Shown here: positions 51,801 to 60,800 of the stretch, one piece after another
Layout of the letters: each line of letters opens with the position of its first letter
Position numbering within the stretch: position 1 is the stretch's first letter
Origin: Symbiodinium microadriaticum
Taxonomy: Eukaryota; Sar; Dinophyceae; Suessiales; Symbiodiniaceae
Assembly: GCA_001939145.1 (NCBI GenBank)
Contig: LSRX01000132.1
Span: forward strand, 664,592 to 728,591
DNA: 64,000 bases
Reading direction: 5' to 3'
Program-made: the position numbers and the translations under genes
Notes under the pieces: model-generated
The model's input: only the letters and a program-made list of their open reading frames with translations
Databases searched by the model: none
Told to the model about the DNA's origin: nothing

Positions 51801-54800
51801 AGGGTTTGGCTTGTCATTTTTTTTTTTTGTGGGGGGGGGGGGGGTTCGGGGTTTAGGGTTTAGTCTTACAGGTTCACAGTTCATGTAGGGTTTCTGATTT
51901 TCAGCGCTTGGGTTTGGGTTTTAGGGGTTTCGAGGTTAGGAGACTATATGTGAGGTTTTACGCCTTAGGGTTGATGGTTGACCTTGGATTTATCCCATCT
52001 TTAAACAGGCTTTGCCACAGAGTTGCAAAGGCCTTGCAAAATGTCTTGTAGAGTGAATCGCAGAAAGCTGGAACATAGCTTTAGGTGGATTAGTGCTAGG
52101 ATCCCTTCTGCTTTACCTTAGGGGCCTGAGGATATCAATGTTCCAACCTTTTCTTCTACTTTACCTTAAGGGTCCGCTAAACCCTAAACCCTAAACCCCT
52201 AAACCTCAAAAATGAGGATATCAATGTTCCAACCTTTTCTTCTACTTTACCTTAAGGGTCCGCTAAACCCTAAACCCTAAACCCCTAAACCTCAAAAATG
52301 AGGATATCAATGTTCCAACCTTTTGGGCTTCCAATTATAGGGCTTTGCCGGTTCTGAAACCTCGAGGACCTGAAGGCTCGAAGGTATGGAAGCTATTTGG
52401 GCGCAGGGGTTTAGGTAGGGGTTTAGGGTCCGGGGGTTTGGGGGTTTAGGGCCGTTTAGGGGCTCAGAGCTTTGGGGCTTAAGTCTAAGCCTAAGCTGCA
52501 TGTTCGGGACCCGACCCCTGACCCTATGAGCTTAAACCGTCTGTTGCTCCCGGCCACGTCAGCCACGTCAGTCCCAACAACTTCATACTTTACGGGTCTT
52601 AAACAATTAGAGTAGGGATTTTGGGGTATATTATTACACTATAACTATACCATGGAAATCCTAAACCCTAAACCCTAATCCCAATAGTATAGGTATTTGT
52701 TGAGGCCCCATGTTGCATGCTCCAGGCGATTCTGGTCTTATGGTCCTGGGATCTCTGAAGGTTAACGGTTCAGGCGATTAAGGCTTGGGTTTAGGGTTTA
52801 GGTCCTAGGGTTCCTTTAAAGGGATCAGTAGGGTCTAGGAGTTGAGGCCTTAAGCCTTGTAGGGTTTAGGGTTTAGGGTTTAGAGCGTAGGGTGTAGGGT
52901 TTTTAAGGCGACGGGTTCTAAACCCTGAACCCCTAAACCCTGACTTTATAAGGCTTCGGGTTCAAAGGCGGTCCAAGCGGCGGGTAAGCAGGGAAGGGGC
53001 CGCCATCGGGGTCCTGCGCACAATATAATAATGCAGTGGAAGCGACAACGAAACAGAACACTAAACCCTAAACCCTAAACCCCAGACCCTAAACCCTAAA
53101 CCGAGACTAGGACCCAATGACTCATTCACTTGAAAAGGGGGTTCCTATATAAGTACTTGAAGGCCTATGTATACACTATATCCCTAAGGCTCTAAGGGGT
53201 CATAATTTAAGGCTTTTGGGCTATTTTGTCGCCTTAGGGTGCACCCTCAACCCTAAACCCTAAACCCTAAACCCCAACCCTAAACCCTAAACCGCTATCT
53301 ACATTGACATGGAGCCGTGAGGGATTGCAATGCCGAGTGGGGAGGCGGCCACTTGGCGCTTTGCTCGCTAGCTGGCACTTTGCATCGTAAGCAGACGGCC
53401 CGGGTCCCCTTGTGGAGACTCCACGGTTTAGGGTTTAGGGTTGAGGGGTTTAGGGTTTCGGGGTTTCGGGTTTAGGGGCTTGGGGTTTTAGGGTTTTGGG
53501 TGCAGGGGCTTGGGGGGTAGGGTCCCACAGGTCCAGGGTTCAGGGGTTTAGGGTTTTATAGGCTTAGGGTTTAGGGTTTAGGGTTTTAGGGTTTAGGGTT
53601 TAGGGGTTTNNNNNNNNNNNNNNNNNNNNNNNNNNNNNNNNNNNNNNNNNNNNNNNNNNNNNNNNNNNNNNNNNNNNNNNNNNNNNNNNNNNNNNNNNNN
53701 NNNNNNNNNNNNNNNNNNNNNNNNNNNNNNNNNNNNNNNNNNNNNNNNNNNNNNNNNNNNNNNNNNNNNNNNNNNNNNNNNNNNNNNNNNNNNNNNNNNN
53801 NNNNNNNNNNNNNNNNNNNNNNNNNNNNNNNNNNNNNNNNNNNNNNNNNNNNNNNNNNNNNNNNNNNNNNNNNNNNNNNNNNNNNNNNNNNNNNNNNNNN
53901 NNNNNNNNNNNNNNNNNNNNNNNNNNNNNNNNNNNNNNNTAAAAATGGTTACCGAACTCTTGCGTTTCAACTTCGGCATCTGCATCGTGAGCTTAAGCCA
54001 TATTATAGTTTCACACCGGCGTCCTGCACACGTAGGGTTGAGGGCTTCCGGGCTTCAAGTTTGGGGCCTAGGCTTAAGGCTTCGGGCTGAGGGCTTATAT
54101 AAGTTGAGTAAAGGTGGTTTCCCTGTTTCCACTATTTAGGAGGATTATAGTGTATCCGGGTGTGCTTTCCAGGCTTAATTAAGGGTTTTCTTGTGCTTAG
54201 CCTCATGTTCATCATTCGTTGTTCGAAGTTGGGGGTGTGGGACTGTGGCCGGGATAAGCGCACAGGGCTTACCTGGACCCTATCAAACCTACCTGTTAAG
54301 GGCTCCTGGTTAGCGATGACTTCCGTGTAGGAGTCCTTGTACTAGGCCCTGTATAAACCCTAAACCCCTAAACCGTAAACCCTAAACCTAATAAAGCCCT
54401 AAATCCTAAACCCTCCTACCCTGTGACTGGAGCGTCAGAACCTACTACTCCATAAGGTTGGGGGTTGGAGGTCGGGCTTGCCTTCATGAGCCGAAATTCC
54501 CTTGAGCCCTACAAACCTTGTAGAACCTTGAGTGAACCCTTAAAAAGTTCTAGGGGAAATTGACCCTAAACCCTTAAACCCCAAAACCCCTAAACCCTCC
54601 AAACCCTAAACCCTAAACCCCTGAACTGTAAACTCCTAATCCCTAACCCCCCAAACCCTAAACCCTAAACCCCTGAACTGTAAACCCCTAAACCATATCC
54701 CCTAAACCCCTAATTTTGCAGGTTGGCTGAAGATTTGTATCACCCGGGGCTTCCCCGGGGACGGCCACGCTCAGGCCAGGTGTGAGTTGGCCACACTTTA

Positions 54801-57800
54801 GCCTAGAACAACAGACGTGTAGGGTTTTAGGGCTTGGGGTTTAGGATTTAGGGTTTAGGGGTTTAGGGTTTAGGGTTTGGGGGTTTATTAGGGTTTAGGG
54901 CTTAGGGGTTTAGGGTTTGGGGTTTAGGGGTTAGGGTTTAGGACCTAAACCCTAAACCCTAAGCCCCTAATCCCTAAACTCCTAAACCCTAAACGTCATT
55001 ATTTAGGCGTCTACATGGGGCAAACAGAGCCAAGCCGACTCTAACGCCAAAGCCCTCAACCCGTTAGGGCTTTAGGGTTTAGGGTTTATAGTGTTTAGGG
55101 TCACAGGGTTTAGGGTTTAGGGGTTTAGGGTTTAGGCTTTATAGGGTTTAGGGGCCGGGTTTAGAGGTCAGGGTTTAGGGTTTCCTCTAAACCTGAAACA
55201 GGGCTTCAGACTCTGACGAAGCTGATGCTGGCGGTCCTTCTCCTGCTTCTTGGCCGCCTGCAAGATTTCAGGTTTGTTGCGTTTGGGGTTATGGGTTTAG
55301 GGTTTAGGGTTTAGGGTTAACCCTAAACCCTAAACCCCTAAACCCTAAACCCCTAAATCCCTCAACCCTAAACCGGATCAAGCGACCTGGCAACTGCGTC
55401 TCTAACTAGGGCAACCATTTTATATTTCTGCCTGCTGCACATGTAAAGATTTCAAAAAAAAAAAGAGAGACTCCGGGGGGTGGCCGTGTAAGAGGAAGTC
55501 CCAACCTGGCAACACTCCGACAATGTCGGGGCATTCTTGGGGGTATATTATACTATTACTATACCATACTGTGTATGTATGTATGTATGTATGTATGTAT
55601 GTATGTATGTATGTATATATATATATATGTATCCGAAACCCGCTGTAGTCCTCTAAACCCTCAAAGGATCCCTTTCAGGGATCCTTTTATATAGGGGTTA
55701 GGATTAGCGAGACCCTTGGGGATATAGACCCTCTCAATACGGTCCCTTTTACGAGAGAGCCATAAGTAGGGTTAAGAAGGGACCCCTTTAAGGGGTCTCC
55801 TTAAAACTACCTAGGATTTCAGGGATCCTTTGGAGAAGAAGAGCCTCGAAGTGCTTCTGGTGGGCATCCACAATCTTCTGCAAAGGGACACCCATGTCCT
55901 GCGGTTTTTGTTTATCTTATGGTTCTGGGTTTAGGGTTTAGGGGTTGGGCTTTAGGGTTCAGGGTTTAGGGCTTTAGGGTTTGGGCTTCAGGGTTTTAGG
56001 GTGTAGGGTTTAGGGCTTAGAGTTCAGGGGTTTAGGGCTTAGACTCTCAGACGGCCTTGGGTTTAGGGTGTTGGCTCATAGGCGCACAGACGACAACTGC
56101 ACAGGGCTGGTGGTTAGTTCTTAACGTTTGGGCTTTATATGAACATATGTGGGTGTGCGGGCTTGTGTGTATTTGTACGTGTATGCCTGCAGGAATGCAC
56201 ATGGACGTATGTACGTACGCCAGTATGTGCGCATGTACTCGCAAGTAGGGGGCGTATGCGTTTATGAACTTACGTACTTGATGATGAGTATATATGCCTG
56301 TCTGCCCGTCTGCATGTCTTTATGCATGTGTGCATGTGTGCAGGTAGGTCGGCAGGTAGGTAGGTAGGTAGGTAGGTAGGTAGGTAGGTAAATAGGTCGG
56401 TAGGTCGGTAGGTCCACCTGAAGTCGGAGGGGTCCTTTGCCAAGTCCTCGCCCGAGGCGTAGAACTTCATGACCTGTTTGTCGTGTCAGGTCCAAACCAG
56501 GCTCTGTGGGTTGTTAAACGAAACTACAGGTGGGGAGCTGAGGGTATATAAGGCTTCTATAAGGTATATAGACCTTCTATAAGGCTCCTATAACGGTAAC
56601 TACCCACCTGAAAATGGCCTAGAGGTTGGGCAGTAAAACGTCATATCCGCTATAAGGCTTAGGGTTTAGGATTCGCATGGCTTAGGGTTTTTGGGTTCAG
56701 GGTTTAGGGCTTGCATGTTTCAGGGTTTCATAAGGGTCCACGCACCCATGTAGTATATATGGCCTTCAAGCAGTCACTACTAGGTACTTGAGGGCTAAAG
56801 TACATACCATGTGAGCACATGGACCCTTCGGGTATTGCAGCTTCCTTCCTGGGCTGAAAAAAGTCCTGAATCTTCTCCGGCTTCCTTGTTGGAGGCTTCT
56901 TTGGGGCTTTATTTGGGAAAGGTTTAGGGTTTATGGGTTTAGGGTCTTACAGATTTAGGATGTGGGTTTAGGGTTTAGGGTTGAGGGTGTTTGCAACATC
57001 GCAGTCTGCACAGTTGCACCCAAAACTTTTTAATCCGTGCAACTATACGCCCTGACACCTACATCTTCAACCCAGGGCTGAAAACAATGAGTCTTTAGCC
57101 CCACAAGCTTGAACATCCCTCAACTGTAGACGACAAAGGCACCTCAAACCTCAAGTTTAAGACGCACCACCAATCTTAAACAAAACACTTAGGGTTTAGG
57201 GTAATTCCTGCGCTCATCTTCAGGCTGGAAATTTGGGTTTATGATGCACGCGCCGTAGACGAAGAAGCTTGCTTTTATCTTTAAGATTTTTGTCAGTTTC
57301 AAATCTGCGAATGTTTCAAGCAGGTGAAAGATTGAATTGTGTTGTTACCGCTCCAGGGAGAGGACTGCGCAACTCAAGCTTCGGCAAGTTTTCAAAAGGT
57401 TGATATAGGGGCCTTAATATTTAGACTAAGGTTTTGCTGCCCATTATTTATTTTGTAACTATAAAAAGGACCCCCAAAAAATAGTATAGGTTATTATTAT
57501 TTGATTAAGTCCCCTATATTATGTGATTTTGATCTTGTGATTCACTTGTCGGGCTTTCAGATCCATATAACCCCTGTAGAGCGTCTTGTATGCTTGGCAT
57601 TCAAGGTTCACTATGATCCTAATGGACTGCCGGCTTCAAGCGTGCGGTACATACTGTTATCGGCTATCGGAGCCCCTAGACCCTAAACCCCTAAACCCTC
57701 AACCCTACCCCCGAAGCCCTAAACTCTAGCTAAGCCCTAGACCCCAAACCTCAAAGCCCTAAACCACGCGCTTTAACCCCGACTCAAGCCTTCAAGCCCT

Positions 57801-60800
57801 AAGGGTTTAGGAAGTTTAGGGTTTAGGGGTCTAGGGTTTACCTGGGACTCTAATTACCTACAGTTTTTATGGGTTCTACCTACTAATTCAGGGGTAATGG
57901 CTGCTAAACTGTAGGTAAACAGAGTTACAGGTAGGGTTTGGGAGTTTAGGGTTTAGGGTTTCGGGTTCAGGGTTTTTCCTCGAAATCATACATCCCCGGG
58001 TGGAGGATTCTTCGCGGGTCAGGGGTTTAGACCTCGAGCTCCGAACAAGTAAGAAACACAGCAAGGTTTCAAGACTGAAGACGCTGAGCCCAAAAAACAA
58101 AACCCAAAACCGATGGTTTAGGGTTTAGGGAATAAGGGTTTAGGGTTTAGGTTTTAAACCCTAAGCCCTCAACCCTAGACCCTAAACCCAGGGTTTAAGG
58201 GTTTTTGCCGCCCAGTGGCGCCACGGCCCGTGTAGTGCTTGGCGTGCCAGATGATCTCGTCAGCTGCAGCCTCGCCACTGAAACGTCTTTAGTAGGGTTT
58301 AGGGGTTGGGGTTTAGGGCTTAGGGTTTAGGGGTTAGGGTTTAGGGTTCAGGGATTTAGGGTAGGTTTAGCGTTGAGGGGGGAGGCTCAAGGGCTCTCCT
58401 TGGAAAATATATAGCTTTTTTTCACAAGGCCTTAGGAGTATGAGGTTGTAAATCACCAGGTGTAAACCTAAAGGAACTTGATTTCCACACCCGTGAAAGC
58501 CAACAAGCTTATAGCCTGGAGGTTTACCCTTAGGCCCCTAAGTAGTTCCTTTTTGTGACTACATTATGGGAACTTAGGGGCCTATGGCTAAGGTATAGGG
58601 ATCGGAGCCCCGGGGTTTTGAGTGCTGTAGTTGCTTGTCCTGGCTTTGCTAGGTTCTCATCTCTCCATTTACCAACTTCAAGGTGTCGACGTTGGCATTC
58701 AAGGGCTGCAAAGTTTCGGGTGTTCTGGGCTGGAACATGCGGGTACTGTAGTTCTCTAAATCAGGGTCCCTTTTCTGGGTCCCCAATATAGTACGGCACC
58801 CTTATGAAAAGGACCCTAAAGGGGACCCTAATTTAGAAAAATACCCATGTTGTGGGGAGTTCTTGGGCAAAGAGCATGCAGCGTTCTCTTGGGATCTTTC
58901 CGTGGGTTAAAGGGTACTTCTGGAACCGACTGGCTAAGCCCCGTGATCCTTCAGCTCCCTAAACCCTATAAACCCTATAAGCCCTATAAGCCCTATAAGC
59001 CCTATAAGCTCGACAAACTCTATAAACCCTATAAACCCTAAACCCCTTTAAACCCCAAACCCTAGAAGCCCTGTAAACCCTAAACCCTTCAGCTGTAGGT
59101 AACGGGTTTAGGGCTCTGTGGCCATCTGGTTTCGTTTCCGGGTGTGAAATTTACAGTTGAGGTCTGGCGGATTGGGGTTTAGGGTTTAGACTCACGACTT
59201 CAATAACCTGCACATGGGACAATGACCTGCATCTCAGGTAAGGGTATAACCCCCCCCAAAACCCTCCACAACTTTCGCCGGGATCAAACCCCAAAGCCCT
59301 GCACCCTAAACCCCAAACCACTAAAGACTAAACCTCTAAACCCTAAACCGATTACAAGGTCCCTAGAATCGGTATGTAAGAAGGGCTCAAGGTAGTTAAG
59401 GGTTTAGGGTTTAGGGTATAGGGTTTAGGGTGTAGGGTATAGCTGAATCCCTAAACCCTAAACGCTGAACCTCTAAACCCTAAACCAGATCTCGGCTTTA
59501 GGGCGTAGCCATTTTTCGGATCCGGCCTTGTTCAGGCACAGGCGGAAGGGCGGCTTGTTCTTCCTTGACTTAGAGAGGGCTGTTGCGGTTCAAGCTTAAG
59601 TATAAGGGTTTTAGAGCTTGGGAGTATAGGTTTAGCGCTTGGAGTTCAGGGCGTAGGGTTTGAGGTACTGAGAGTTTTGATCTTTCAGGTTTTCGGGCTT
59701 GGAATTAGAGTTTATCGTCAAACTTTTAGGGATCCGTGTCTGACTGCACCCCATACACTAAACCCTCAACCAACAAGCCTCAAGCCTTAAATCCAAAACC
59801 CCCTGAACCCTGAACCCTAAACCCGAAGCCCTAAACCTTAAAACTCAACCCACCACAATGCACCCCAAATGGAGCCTCAAGCTCTGATAAGAGCGTAAAA
59901 GAGCGTCGCGAACGAGAAACCCACCGTCCTAGGTGCCCTAAACAGTCCGTTTAGGGTTTTAGGGTGTAGGGTTTTAGGTTTGGGGGTTTAACAGTCCGTC
60001 TATGCATACTACAGGCTTTTCTAGACAGGTGTCTCAGTGTCGAAGACTCGACTTCACAGGTAAGTGGACCCTGTTATGTGTAGCTTGGAGACTTGTAGGA
60101 TTCAGGGTGCAAGTTCGGGTTGAGTTATGGGTGTCCGAAAAAAACCCACACACGTGTCTCTCAATCAAGAGGGCAAAATCAAACAACATGCATCCTCGTT
60201 CTTGACAACCTATTTGGTCTTACTGTTAAGATAGCAGGGTTAGGGCAGGCACGCCAGAACACTGGTCCCACGCAGACCCCTCCAAAGAGCGGCAAGGCTT
60301 CCACATCTCTCCAGTGACGTAGTCACGACGGCCCAGCTCGTTGCAGAAGCGGTCGCCGTTGGAATCCAGGACGATGCCACCAACACCTGGACTGTAGGCT
60401 AGAGTTGTTGAATTACTTGCGAGGGTTTAGGGTTTAGGGTTGTGGAATTATTAGCGCTGTCTGGGGTCTTAAACCAGAGCAATTTAATGATTTTACCATG
60501 AAGCTTCAAGTAAGACGAGGCCCCGTCCCGCAATCTTGGTTTGGGCTTCCGGGTATGAGGGTCCAAACCCAACACCCTTCACAAGCCGAAACCCTATGCA
60601 AGAACTGCAGATCTTACTCCTTCAATGCGAAAGGTGCCTCGAAGGGCCTCTGCGGCCAAGAACTTCACCTGTGGCGAATCCGCGTTCTACTGGGCTTACC
60701 TAGGGCCTAGAACTTAGGGGTTTAGGGTTTGGGGTTTAGAGGTTTAGGGTTTCTGCGTTTGCTAGCAATCAGACAACACAAAACCCTAAACCCAGTATGA

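Noticed and set aside
53593..53985. Minus-strand 130-codon open frame
   Set aside because: Made almost entirely of the N gap.
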